From: CAYXOX01 sp964466745
GTDB taxonomy: Bacteria > Pseudomonadota > Alphaproteobacteria > Rhodobacterales > Rhodobacteraceae
Length of the DNA stretch: 45,039 bases
Direction: 5' to 3'
Assembly (NCBI GenBank): GCA_964466745.1
Contig: CAYXOX010000011.1
Span: forward strand, 1 to 45,039
Shown: one piece after another, positions 21,635 to 31,608 of the stretch
Position numbering within the stretch: position 1 is the first letter of the stretch
How the letters are laid out: every line of letters begins with the position of its first letter
Made by a program: the position numbers and the translations under genes
Notes under the pieces: model-generated
The model's input: only the letters and a program-made list of their open reading frames with translations
Database searches by the model: none
What the model was told of the DNA's origin: nothing

Positions 21635-24528
21635 TATTTCTTCCCTCCGTCGTCCGGCTTTCCGCCCTCGTCGGGTTTCTTCTCCTGGCGCGCCGCCTCG
21701 TTGGCGATGCGCTGCATGTCGGAGGCCTCGCGGATGAGCCCGCCCTGCTTGGACAGATTGGCCCCGTCGATCCCGATATCGGCCAACAGCTCGTCGATCA
21801 GCGGCGCCTGGACGCGGTACCGAAGCGCCGAGTTGATCACCTCGTCGGTGGCCGAGGCGCCGCCGCGGCGGCTGCCGTCTCCCGACACGCCATCGAGCTG
21901 CATGATGCGGATATCGTTGATCTTCTCCAGCGGCTTGACGCTGGCCGTGACGATCCCCTCGACGTGCTCCAGCAGCTTGCGGCGGAAGAGCGAAGCCCGC
22001 GCCGGATCGGTGAGCACGTTCTCGGCCTCGTTCAGCAGCTTCTGGGCCTCGGCCTCGACGGCGCGGCGCACCTTCTCGCCCTCGGCGATCAGCCGGGCCT
22101 CTTCCGCCGCCTTCTGCGCGATCAGCACGTCCACCGACTTGCGACGCTCGGCGGCTTCGGTTTCGCGAACTGTCTTGACCTTCTCTTCCGAGAGCGCGGC
22201 CTCTGCCCGGGCGGCGTCGGCCTGGGCGCGGGCAGCGCTTTCCTCCAGCGATTTCTGGTAGAGCGCGATGGCCTTCTCCATCTGCGCGGTCTCCACCGCC
22301 TTCTCGCGTTCCACTTCCAGCCGGCGACGCTCGGTTTCGTGGCCGATGCGGATCTCGTCGAGGCCCCGCTCCGAGGCGACGCGGGCGCGCTCCACGTCCT
22401 CGCGGCTTTCGATCTCGGCCTCGCGCAGCGCCTGCACGCGCGCGATCTCCAGCTGCTCGATGGCGCGGCGCCGCTCCAGCCGGGCCGCTTCGATGGCCTG
22501 TTCGCGGGCAACCTCGGCGCTTTCCACGTCGCGCTGTGCGGCGATCTGCGCCTGGCGCACGGAGGCCTCGGCCGCGGCACGTTCGGCACGCTTGTCGGCC
22601 AGCGCGACGATGCGCTGTTCCTCGGCTTCCTCCACGAGACGCTTGCGCTCGATATCGGTCACCTCGCGGGCACGCTGGCTGGCGATGCGCTCCTTCTCCA
22701 GTGCGAGTTCCGCGGCCACGCGCTGCTTCTCGGTGGTCTCGCGGCGAGCGATCTCGGCGGTCTCGATGGTCTCGTCGCGTGCGATCTCGCGCGCCCGGAC
22801 CTCCTGCTCGGCGGCGATGCGCTCGGCCTGAAGGCTCTTGCCCTGGGCGATGCGGGCCTGCTCCACCGCCTCGTCGGCGGCGATGCGCGCGGCATCGACG
22901 GCCTTGTTGCGGGCGATCTCGCGCTCCTTGGTCTCCTCGTCGGCGGCGATACGGTTGGCGGCGATCGCCTTCTCGCGGGCTATGCGCGCCGCCTCGATGG
23001 CCTCGTTGGCCGCGATCTCGGCCGCTTCCACCGCCTGCTGGCGCTCGATCTCGAGCTCGCGGATGCGGCGGTCTTCGGCGATGCGCGCCTCGGACACTTC
23101 CGACGCCTGCAGGATCCGCAGCCGCTCCACGGTTTCCCGCGCGGTGATCTCGGCCTCGTCGAGCGCCTTCTGGCGCGCGATCTCGCGCTGGCGGATGTCT
23201 TCCTCTCCCTTGATGCGGGTCTGGGCGAGGATGAGGTTCTGCGCCATCTGCCGCTTCTCGGTGGCCTCCTTGGCCGCGATCTCGGCTTCCTGCGTGGCGC
23301 GCTGGCGCTCGATCTCGAGTGCCTGGGTCTCGCGGTCCATGGCGATGCGGGCCTCCGCGACGGCGCGCTCCTGCGCGATGCGGGCTCTCTCGGTCGCCTC
23401 GCGCGCGGCGATCTGCTCGGCCTCGATGTCGCGCTGTCGCGCGATCTCGCGGGTCTGGGTCTCGCGCTCGTTGGCGATCCGGGCCTCCTGCACGGCACGC
23501 TCCTGCAGAATGCGGGCCGTCTCGGTCGCCTCGCGGGCGGCGATCTCGTCGGCCTCGACATCCCGCTGGCGGGCGATCTCGCGGGCGCGCACCTCGCGCT
23601 CGGAGGCGATGCGTGCCTCGGCGATGACCCGTTCGTTGGCAATGCGCGCCTTCTCGATCGCTTCGCGCGCGGCGATCTGGGCCGACTCGGCATCGGTTTC
23701 GCGCTCGGCACGCTCCCGGGCGAGCTCGGCGCGCTGCTGGGCGCGGCGGAACTCGACGTCGCGTTCCTGCGCGAGCCGGGCCTCCTCGCTTTCGCGTTCG
23801 ATCTCGAGCGCCTGCTTCTCGGCCTCGAGGTTGCGGGCACGGATGCGGATCATGGCATCCTGCTCGATGTCGTTGCGCAGCTTGCGGCGGTCCTCGATGT
23901 CCTTGATGAGCGCTGTCAGGCCCTCGGCATCGAAGCGGTTGGAGGGGTTGAAGTATTCAAGCGCCGTCTGGTCGATGTCGATGATGGCCACGGATTCGAG
24001 CTCGAGCCCGTTCTTCTCGAGGTCTTCCTGCGCCAGTTCCTTGAGCCGCGCGACGTAGCTGTGGCGCCGCTCGTGCATCTCGCTCATGTCCATCTCGGCA
24101 GCGACCGCGCGCATGGCGCTTTCGAACTTGCCGGCAAGGAGCCCGTGCAGGTTCTCGGCCTCGAGCGTGCGCCGCCCCAGCGTGGACGCGGCCATCGCCA
24201 CGGCCTCGGTGGTGGGCCGGACGCGCACGTAGAATTCGGCCTCGACGTCCACGCGCATCCTGTCCTTCGTGATGAGCGCGAGGTCGTTGGCGCGCTTCAC
24301 GCCGAGGGGCAGCGTGTTCATGTTCACCGGAGTGATGTCGTGGACGATGGGCCACACGAAGGCGCCCCCGTCGATCACCACCTTCTCGCCGAGAAAGCCG
24401 GTGCGCACGAAGGCGATTTCCTTGGTGGAGCGCCGGTAGAGCCATTGCATCACCCAGTAGACGATGGCGATGACGATCACCGCCAGGATGAGCCAAAGGA
24501 TCAGCTCCCCGATTATCTGCCCTGTCAT
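21634..24528 (-). CDS. Giant flotillin-family (SPFH) protein with long hendecad coiled coil
   Basis: A 964-residue membrane scaffold protein, about twice the length of a usual bacterial flotillin. Residues 1-10 are short and 11-30 form one membrane helix (LWLILAVIVIAIVYWV). The SPFH/PHB domain covers about 35-215 (IAFVRTGFLGEKVVIDGG, LEAENLHGLLAGKFES, ELESVAIIDIDQT). Residues 220-830 are continuous charged coiled coil, rich in Glu, Arg and Ala. A small folded C-terminal part (850-925) contains TDPARASLFRRKLLEHVEGI; the end is Lys/Asp/Gly rich. The start at 24528 has GGGAGGG before it. It sits between the TIM-barrel gene and the SRPBCC pair. Flotillins form membrane rafts or cages, so it may organise the hydroxylase at the membrane. 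Confidence 0.92.
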   Translation of the reverse strand: MTGQIIGELILWLILAVIVIAIVYWVMQWLYRRSTKEIAFVRTGFLGEKVVIDGGAFVWPIVHDITPVNMNTLPLGVKRANDLALITKDRMRVDVEAEFYVRVRPTTEAVAMAASTLGRRTLEAENLHGLLAGKFESAMRAVAAEMDMSEMHERRHSYVARLKELAQEDLEKNGLELESVAIIDIDQTALEYFNPSNRFDAEGLTALIKDIEDRRKLRNDIEQDAMIRIRARNLEAEKQALEIERESEEARLAQERDVEFRRAQQRAELARERAERETDAESAQIAAREAIEKARIANERVIAEARIASEREVRAREIARQRDVEADEIAAREATETARILQERAVQEARIANERETQTREIARQRDIEAEQIAAREATERARIAQERAVAEARIAMDRETQALEIERQRATQEAEIAAKEATEKRQMAQNLILAQTRIKGEEDIRQREIARQKALDEAEITARETVERLRILQASEVSEARIAEDRRIRELEIERQQAVEAAEIAANEAIEAARIAREKAIAANRIAADEETKEREIARNKAVDAARIAADEAVEQARIAQGKSLQAERIAAEQEVRAREIARDETIETAEIARRETTEKQRVAAELALEKERIASQRAREVTDIERKRLVEEAEEQRIVALADKRAERAAAEASVRQAQIAAQRDVESAEVAREQAIEAARLERRRAIEQLEIARVQALREAEIESREDVERARVASERGLDEIRIGHETERRRLEVEREKAVETAQMEKAIALYQKSLEESAARAQADAARAEAALSEEKVKTVRETEAAERRKSVDVLIAQKAAEEARLIAEGEKVRRAVEAEAQKLLNEAENVLTDPARASLFRRKLLEHVEGIVTASVKPLEKINDIRIMQLDGVSGDGSRRGGASATDEVINSALRYRVQAPLIDELLADIGIDGANLSKQGGLIREASDMQRIANEAARQEKKPDEGGKPDDGGKK
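22651..23676 (-). repeat. Tandem 11-residue (33-bp) coding repeats in the flotillin coiled coil
   Basis: Residues 285-626 of the flotillin show Ile at every eleventh position without a break: 285, 296, 307 and so on to 626. Of these 32 positions 30 are Ile, one is Met (428) and one is Val (604). A higher-order 44-residue unit is also visible, of the kind (R/L)EIARQRD then EIAAREATE then RI.QERAV then RIA. Eleven-residue periodicity marks right-handed or straight coiled coils. At DNA level this is a degenerate 33/132-bp tandem repeat. Confidence 0.9.
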
Positions 24529-24574
24529 GGTGTCCCTCCCTGTTCCGCGCACCCGCGGCCGATCGTTTCCGGCG

Positions 24575-25399
24575 TCAGCGCGTGATCGCCTTGAACCGCC
24601 TTGTCTGTTCCGTCATCGCCACCTCGGTGGGCAGCCGTTCCATGGACGACGCCCCGTAGAAGCCGTGGCACGTCTCGCTGTTCTTCAGCACGTATTCGGC
24701 GTCCTCGGGCATGGCGACGGGGCCGCCGTGGACGAGCACGACCACCTCCGGGTTGACCCGCAGCGCCGCCTCGGCCCAGGCGTCCACCTTCGCGGGCACC
24801 TCCTCGAGGGAAACCGCCGTCTCGGCCCCGATGGCCCCGCCGGTCGTCAGCCCGAGGTGGCAGACCACGACGTCCGCCCCGGCACGCGCCATGGCCGCGG
24901 CGCTTTCCTCGTCGAAGACATACGGCGTGGTGAGCATGTCGCGGGCGTGGGCCTTGGCGATCATGTCGATCTCGTGGCCGTAGCCCATCCCGGTTTCCTC
25001 GAGTTGCGCCCTGAAGCTGCCGTCGATCAGCCCGACCGTCGGAAAGTTCTGCACCCCCGAAAAGCCCGTGCGCTTCAGATCGTCGAGGAACCGGTCCATC
25101 AGCCGGAAGGGATCGGTGCCGCAGACGCCGGCGAGCACCGGCGTGTGGCGAACCACCGGCAACACCTCGGCCGCCATCTCCATCACGATCGCATTCGCAT
25201 CTCCGTAGGGCATGAGGCCCGCGAGGCTGCCGCGCCCGGCCATGCGGTAGCGCCCGGAATTGTAGATCACGATCAGGTCGATTCCCCCGGCCTCTTCGCA
25301 TTTCGCGGAAAGACCGGTGCCCGCGCCGCCCCCAACGATGGGTTCTCCCGCGGCCACCATGGTGCGGAGCTGTTCGAGTATCGTGCTGCGTGCGATCAT
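24575..25399 (-). CDS. TIM-barrel protein of the PEP-hydrolase/Tm-1 C-terminal family
   Basis: A 274-residue TIM-barrel protein of the family named phosphoenolpyruvate hydrolase-like or TIM-barrel signal transduction. Blocks are GGGAGTGLSAKCEEAGGIDLIVIYNSGRYRM (conserved in parts), AMARAGADVVVCHLGLTTGGAIG and GFYGASSMERLPTE near the end. In tomato Tm-1 this domain is the C-terminal half and a UPF0261 domain the N-terminal half; here the two are neighbours with an ATGA overlap. The ribosome-binding sequence GAGG lies 9 bases before the ATG at 25399. Its reaction is not established; it probably works with the Tm-1-like domain of the preceding gene. Confidence 0.85.
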   Translation of the reverse strand: MIARSTILEQLRTMVAAGEPIVGGGAGTGLSAKCEEAGGIDLIVIYNSGRYRMAGRGSLAGLMPYGDANAIVMEMAAEVLPVVRHTPVLAGVCGTDPFRLMDRFLDDLKRTGFSGVQNFPTVGLIDGSFRAQLEETGMGYGHEIDMIAKAHARDMLTTPYVFDEESAAAMARAGADVVVCHLGLTTGGAIGAETAVSLEEVPAKVDAWAEAALRVNPEVVVLVHGGPVAMPEDAEYVLKNSETCHGFYGASSMERLPTEVAMTEQTRRFKAITR

Positions 25400-27613
25400 C
25401 TTCGTGCCTCTTTCCTGCGGGCCGGGCGCCCACCGCCGTGCAGCGCGCGGAAGGCGGCGACGACGGCGGCGGAAAACGCGGGATCGTTGATGTGGTGGGG
25501 CACCCGCATCAGCTGCCGGGTGCCGGTCTGCCGAACCGTGGCTTCAAGCGCATCGAAGAGCGCCGCCCGGGCCGCGGGGTCGTGGAAGGCCGCGCCCGGC
25601 GCGTCGAGCGCGGAAACCCCGCCCTCGGGCAGAAAGAAACGGACCGGGCCTTCCATGGCGTTCAGCCGCGTGCCGATCCAGCGCCCCATCTCGGCGCATT
25701 CCTGCGCGGTGGTGCGCATGAGCGTCACCTGCGGGTTGTGCTCGTAGAAGGTCCTTCCGCGGAACGCCTCGGGCACCGTTTCGGGGGCGCCGAAATTCAC
25801 CATGTCGAGCGCCCCCACCGAGCCGATGTAGGGCATGCGCGCCCGGATCATGGCCCCGAACCTGTCCTCGGTGGCCGGGAATACGCCGCCCACCAGCATG
25901 TCGCAGACCTCGGTGGTGGTGATGTCGATGACACCCTTCACCATGCCGCTGTCCACGAGCTTTTCCATGGACCGCCCGCCGATGCCGGTGGCGTGGAAGA
26001 CGAGGCAATCGAAATCGTCCTCCAGTTCGGCCACGATCTGCTGCCCGCAGGGCGTCGTGACACCGAACATGGTGAGCCCCACCGCCGGCTTGTCCGGCGC
26101 CGCGGGCGGCCGCGACGCCTGCCGCGCCTGGACCATCCCCACCAGCGCATGCGCCGCGTTGCCCAGAACCTCGCGGGTGATCGCGTTGAGCCCCTGCACA
26201 TCGGCCACCGAGTGCAGCATCAGGATGTCGGAGGGGCCCACGTACTGGCCGACCTCGCCGGATGCGACGGTGGACACCATCACCTTCGGCACCCCGACGG
26301 GCAGCATCCGCATGGCCGGGGTTGCCATGGCCGTTCCGCCCGAACCGCCGGCCGAGAGGATGCCCGCGATGCCGCTCTGCGACGCGATCCAGCGCGAGAA
26401 TGCAAGCGTCATGCCGGCAACGGACTGTCCGCGATCGCCGGTGAACACGCCCGCCGCGCCGCGCGGGTGATAGGCCGCGATCTGGTGGGCGGGGATCTCG
26501 GCGCCGGAATGCCCGCCGCTGGTGGACAGGTCCACCATCCGCACCGGCAGCCCCGCGGCGCGCACGATGTCGCGCATGTACCGCAGCTCGGCCCCCTTGG
26601 TATCAAGCGTGCCGACCACGAGCACCACGTTCTCGCCCGGTGCGGCGAGCGGGCGGATCTCGGCTTGCCGGGGCGCCGAGGCCGCCGCGCCCACGGTGAC
26701 GACGCGGGCCATGCGCTCGAGCTGCGCGACCGGCACCGGCTTCGACCAGCGCGTGGGCAAGCTCGGGTTCGACTGGTAGATCCTGACGGGCGCGCGCGCC
26801 CCTGCCTCGCCCGCTGACGGTGCGCCGGCGGCACCTGCGGCCTGCGCTTCGGCAGCACCGGGCGCGGGTTCCTCGGCATCCTCGTGCCCATGCCGGCCCA
26901 CGCCGAGAAGCCGCTGCTGCAGGTCGCGGTCACCGGCCAGCTCGGCCGCCGGCGAGGTGCGGTTGATCCTGCCGTTGACCATGATCGAGACGCGGTCGGC
27001 CACGGCGCATGCCACGCCGATGTTCTGCTCGATGACGAGCACCTCGATATCGCCTTCCTCGGCGAGCCGCACCAGCATGTCCTCGACCTGCGTGACGATC
27101 ACCGGCGCGAGGCCCTCGGTGGGCTCGTCCATCACGAGGAGCCGCGGGTTCATCAACAACGCGCGGGAGATCGCGAGCATCTGCTGCTCGCCGCCCGACA
27201 GCTGCGCGCCACCGTTCGAGCGGCGCTCGGCCAGGCGCGGGAAGGTGGAGTAGACCCGGTCGATCGACCACGCACCGTCCTTCGTTGCGACCATCCTGAG
27301 GTGTTCGTCCACGGTCAGCGACCGCCAGAGCCGCCGGCCCTGGGGCACGTAGCCGATGCCCATGCGCGCGATCTCGGCCGGCGACCGCCCGACAAGCGAC
27401 TGCCCGCCGAAGGTGATGGAGCCCGAGGCCACCGGCACCAGCCCCATGATCGCCTGGCAGAGCGTCGTCTTGCCCATGCCGTTGCGCCCGACCACCGAAA
27501 GCACGCCGCTGTCGAGCCGCAGGTTGACGCCCTGCAGTGCATGGGAGGCGCCGTAGTAGACGTTGAGGCCCTTCACCTCCAGCGCCGGGGCGCCCGATCT
27601 GGCCACGCCGCGC

Positions 27614-27621
<8 letters not shown>
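25396..27621 (-). CDS. LivF-type ABC ATPase fused to a Tm-1-like (UPF0261) domain
   Basis: A 741-residue fusion. Residues 12-243 are a complete branched-chain-type ATPase: Walker A GRNGMGKTT (45-53), signature LSGGEQQ (141-147), Walker B LLVMDEP (161-167) and the LivF-type IEQN in place of the H-loop. Residues 244-280 are an Ala/Gly/Glu-rich linker. A short conserved-looking strip (IYQSNPSLPTRW) and a second Ala-rich link lead to the Tm-1-like ATP-binding domain from about 331 (VVLVVGTLDTKGAELRYMRD) to the end, including ILSAGGSGGTAMATPAM and GVTTPCGQQIV. The start is GTG 27621, overlapping the LivG stop by 8 bp. The fusion ties transport directly to a possible first metabolic step. Confidence 0.88.
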
Positions 27622-28410
<789 letters not shown>

Positions 28411-28414
<4 letters not shown>

Positions 28415-29481
28415 CGCTCGTCCCCCGTCAGCGGGTTGCGGCGCGCCGCGCGGCGGGCCTTCCAGCGGTCCCAGAGCCCCAGCACGCCGTCGGGAGAGAA
28501 GAACACGAGGGCGAGAAAGCCGAGCCCGACCAGCAGCTTGAAGCGTTCACCCGAGAGCCCGAACGTGGTGAGCACATCCGGCGAGAAGGTGCGCAGGAGC
28601 ACGTAGATCATCGCCCCGATGAACGGGCCGATGGGCCGGCCGAGCCCGCCGATCACCGCGATCACGAGAATGTCGATCACCACGGGGATACCGGCCGTGC
28701 CCGGCGCCACCTGGGCGTTCTGCCATACCAGAAGGATTCCGCCGACCGCCGCGATGATGCTGGCCAGCGTGTAGGCGGCAATGCGGTGCGCGTTGACGTT
28801 GAACCCGAGCGCGGCCATCCGGCGCGGATTGTCGCGCACGCCCTGCAGCGCGAGCCCGAAGGGCGCCCGCGAGACGTACTGCACCGCGAGATACGCCAGC
28901 CCGGCGCAGCACAGCGTGAGGTAGTAGAAGGGGACGGGCTGCCGCCAGTCGACCCCGAAGAGCTCCGGCGGCACAACGCGGTTGAAGCCGGTATAGCCGT
29001 TGAAGATCGTGTAGTTCTGCCGCGTGAAGTAGAAGAAGGCCGACGCGATCGCGAGGGTGATCATGATGGTGTAGATGCCCTCGGTGCGCACGGCGAGCGC
29101 CCCCACCAGCGTGCCGAAGGCCGCCGCGATGACGATTGCGATGGGCAGGGTGATCCACCACGCAAGGCCGATGCTGATCTCGGTCACGCCCGACGTGCCG
29201 AAGATCGCCACCATGTAGCCGGCCATCGCCGCCACCGACATCTGGATGAGGCTGACCATGCCGCCGTAGCCGGCGAGAAACATCAGGCTCAGGGCGATCA
29301 TGCCGAGGATGAAGGTCCAGCCCATCACCTGGAAGAGCCAGAAATCGCCCGCGAAGGCCGGCATGATCAGGAGAACGAGCACAACTGCCCACACCTGGAG
29401 CGGAACGCGCTCCCACGAGGTGGCGGCGGGGGCGCCGTGGCTGCGGTTGGCCGGGTTGGCGAGATCGTCGAGCAGCGCCAT
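28411..29481 (-). CDS. Branched-chain-type ABC transporter permease (LivM type)
   Basis: A 356-residue inner-membrane permease with about nine hydrophobic segments. The family mark AALGFNVNAHRIAAYTLASI followed by a hydrophobic stretch and VIDILVIAVIGGLGRPIGPFIGA is clearly present. It is 3 bp after LivH and overlaps LivG by 4 bp. The N-terminal 25 residues are hydrophilic. Liv-type importers carry amino acids but also urea, amides and aromatic acids; the enzyme set downstream suggests a non-amino-acid substrate here. Confidence 0.93.
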
Positions 29482-29484
29482 GGC

Positions 29485-30498
29485 TCAGCGTGCCTGCCCG
29501 AGCAGGCCCTGCGGGCGGAAGGCCAGCACCGCGGCCATGATGAGGAAGGTGAACACCACCGAATAGGTGGGGGCGTAGACAAGGCCCAGCTGCTCCGAAA
29601 GCCCGATGATGAGCGCCCCGATCGCCGCACCGGGGATGGAGCCCATGCCGCCCACGATCACCACCACCAGCGAGGCCAGCAGGAAGCGCGTGTCTTCGCC
29701 CGGCGAGAGCGACTGGAAGGTGCCGCCCACGATGCCGCCGATCCCGGCGAGCCCGGCGCCGAAGGCGAAGACGGTAAGGAACACGTACTGGATGCGCACG
29801 CCCGAGGCGGCCAGCATCTCGCGGTCGTCCACCCCCGCGCGGATGAGCATCCCAAGCCGCGTCCGGTTCAGGACCAGCCACATGCCCACGCCGATCACGA
29901 TCGCGGCGAACAGGATCGCCATGCGCACGGCCGGGTAGCGCAGGTAGACCACCTCGCCACTGTCGCGCACCGAGGACACGATGGGAAGCGTCATGGGGCC
30001 CGAGAGCCAGTCGGGCGAGTAGATGGTGTAGCTCTGCCCGCCCCAGATCCAGAGCAGGATGTCGGCGATCACGACGCTCAGACCGATGGTGACCATCGTC
30101 TGGCGCAGGTCCTGCCCCTCCATGCGGCGGAACACCTGGTTCTGCAGCAAGAGCCCCAGCGCCGCGACCACGATGAACACCACCGGGAAGGCGAGAAGCC
30201 ACGAGCCGGTCGCCTCCGACACCTCGAAGCCGATGTAGCCGCCGAGCAGGTAGAGCGAGCCGTGGGCGAGGTTCACGTTGCGCATGAGCCCGAAGATGAG
30301 CGTGAAGCCCGAAGCCACGAGGAAATAGAGCGCCCCGAGCGTGACACCTCCGAAGATCGCGTTGAGAAACACGCGCTTGCGCCCCAGCACCGCCTCCATG
30401 CCCTCGCTCCAGGGCGTGAACACGAGCCACAGCAGGATCACCGCGGCAAGCGCGATGACGAACGACCAGACCGGCCTGCGCGCGACGAACTCTCTCAT
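29485..30498 (-). CDS. Branched-chain-type ABC transporter permease (LivH type)
   Basis: A 337-residue inner-membrane permease. After one N-terminal helix it shows the LivH blocks FGGVTLGALYFLVASGFTLIFG, NLAHGSLYLLGGYIG, MLIRAGVDDREMLAASG and VVVIVGGMGSIPGAAIGALI. It is the first gene of the permease/ATPase operon; the 228-bp region before it separates it from the AraC gene and carries the shared GCATACCC-N5-TCTCA motif at 30592-30609. Confidence 0.94.
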   Translation of the reverse strand: MREFVARRPVWSFVIALAAVILLWLVFTPWSEGMEAVLGRKRVFLNAIFGGVTLGALYFLVASGFTLIFGLMRNVNLAHGSLYLLGGYIGFEVSEATGSWLLAFPVVFIVVAALGLLLQNQVFRRMEGQDLRQTMVTIGLSVVIADILLWIWGGQSYTIYSPDWLSGPMTLPIVSSVRDSGEVVYLRYPAVRMAILFAAIVIGVGMWLVLNRTRLGMLIRAGVDDREMLAASGVRIQYVFLTVFAFGAGLAGIGGIVGGTFQSLSPGEDTRFLLASLVVVIVGGMGSIPGAAIGALIIGLSEQLGLVYAPTYSVVFTFLIMAAVLAFRPQGLLGQAR

Positions 30499-30591
30499 GC
30501 TCCCGATGCCCCGCTCCGTTTCAGCGCCCGGACACTTTGCGCAGACCCGGCCCGGCGCGTCGACGAGCCTAGCCCGCCCGGCCCGGCGCGC

Positions 30592-30609
30592 GCATACCCG
30601 ACAGTCTCA
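30592..30609. promoter_or_regulatory. Candidate AraC-type site upstream of the permease operon
   Basis: GCATACCC-GACAG-TCTCA on the plus strand. The same 13 fixed bases with the same 5-base spacing recur at 34280-34297 before the binding-protein gene. An AGCCTAG sequence (30566-30572) lies 19 bases toward the gene in this copy and also lies downstream of the other copy, perhaps marking the promoter -10 region. The adjacent AraC gene makes it the likely binder. Confidence 0.55.
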
Positions 30610-30726
30610 CGGATGCGCTTCGGGTCCGGAAAAATCGGTGCTGTCCCGCCCCTTCGTGCAACGAAGCCGGTCCGGCGTGAGATCGTCGAAAACCGCGCCA
30701 CCTGCGCGTGGCACCGGCCCCGAGCG

Positions 30727-31566
30727 TCAGCCCAGAAGCGCCGAGCACACGCTGCGGCGATAATCCGAAGGCGGGACGACCCCGTTGGCAATGAAGAACC
30801 TCGAAAAGCTCGCCTGGCTGGAGAACCCGAGGTCGAAGCCGATCTCGGTGACGGCCTCGCGGGTCTCGGCCAGCCTGTCGATCGCACTCTCCATGCGCAG
30901 AGCATTGAGATAGAGGTTCGGCGTCAGGCCCACCTGCGCACGGAACAGCTTGTAGAAGTGCGGGCGCGACAGACCCACTTCCCGCGCGACGCCGTCGAGA
31001 TCCACGGTCTCTCCGAGTCGCGCCTGAAGGATGCGAAGCGCGTTGCGAATCCGGTAGTCGCGCCGCGGCATCTCAGGGCCGGTGAAATCGCGCCCCCGCG
31101 GGGTCCACTGCCAGGACTGGTCGTAGGCGAGCTGGGTCAGGTCGCACACCCGCTCTTCGAGAAGCGGATCGTAGGTGTCGGGGTCGATCATCGTCTGGGC
31201 CGTGCCGTAGACGAGCCGCGCGAGCTGATCGGTCACCTCGATTCCGCTGCGTCCGAAGGCCAGCGTGGCCGCAGCCGCCCGTGCCGCCTCGAGAAACCAG
31301 CCCGGCCGGATGTAGAGCACCAGAGCAAGTGTCGTGCCGGCATCGCTGACGGGGCGGTAGTAGTGCGTTTGCCAAGGGCTGACCGCCACGGCCTGGCCCG
31401 GGGAAATCGGGTAGGCTTCCTCCCCGACCACCATCTCGCCCGGCGGGCCCTGGACGTGGAAGATGACATGCCCCTCGCGATGACCGTGGGGCACCATCCG
31501 GCGATCCATGTCGAACAGGCAAACGCGCCCGAACGCACCGTGAAACACGGCGACAGAGTTGGACAT
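30727..31566 (-). CDS. AraC-family transcriptional regulator of the cluster
   Basis: A 279-residue regulator. The N-terminal half is a cupin-like sensor (VPHGHREGHVIFHVQGP, QAVAVSPWQTHYYRP). The C-terminal half, about 175-275, has the two AraC helix-turn-helices: VDLDGVAREVGLSRPHFYKLFRAQ (in part) and EIGFDLGFSSQASFSRFF. The ATG at 31566 is used because GGAGG is 5 bases before it; another ATG at 31569 is too close. It sits between the Fe-type dehydrogenase and LivH genes. The shared motif in front of livH and the binding-protein gene is the likely target; the effector is probably the imported compound or an early product. Confidence 0.92.
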   Translation of the reverse strand: MSNSVAVFHGAFGRVCLFDMDRRMVPHGHREGHVIFHVQGPPGEMVVGEEAYPISPGQAVAVSPWQTHYYRPVSDAGTTLALVLYIRPGWFLEAARAAAATLAFGRSGIEVTDQLARLVYGTAQTMIDPDTYDPLLEERVCDLTQLAYDQSWQWTPRGRDFTGPEMPRRDYRIRNALRILQARLGETVDLDGVAREVGLSRPHFYKLFRAQVGLTPNLYLNALRMESAIDRLAETREAVTEIGFDLGFSSQASFSRFFIANGVVPPSDYRRSVCSALLG

Positions 31567-31608
31567 CATTTCCTCCCTTCGCATTCTGTCGATGCGTTGA
31601 ACCCCACG

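Noticed and set aside
22651..23676. Regular DNA repeats that might be a CRISPR array or satellite
   Set aside because: There are no constant repeats with unique spacers; the periodicity is explained by hendecad repeats in the flotillin coding sequence.
21964..24585. A long plus-strand frame opposite the flotillin, rich in Leu, Gly and Asp and looking repetitive
   Set aside because: It is the mirror image of the 33-bp coding repeats of the flotillin and has no ribosome-binding site or family motif.
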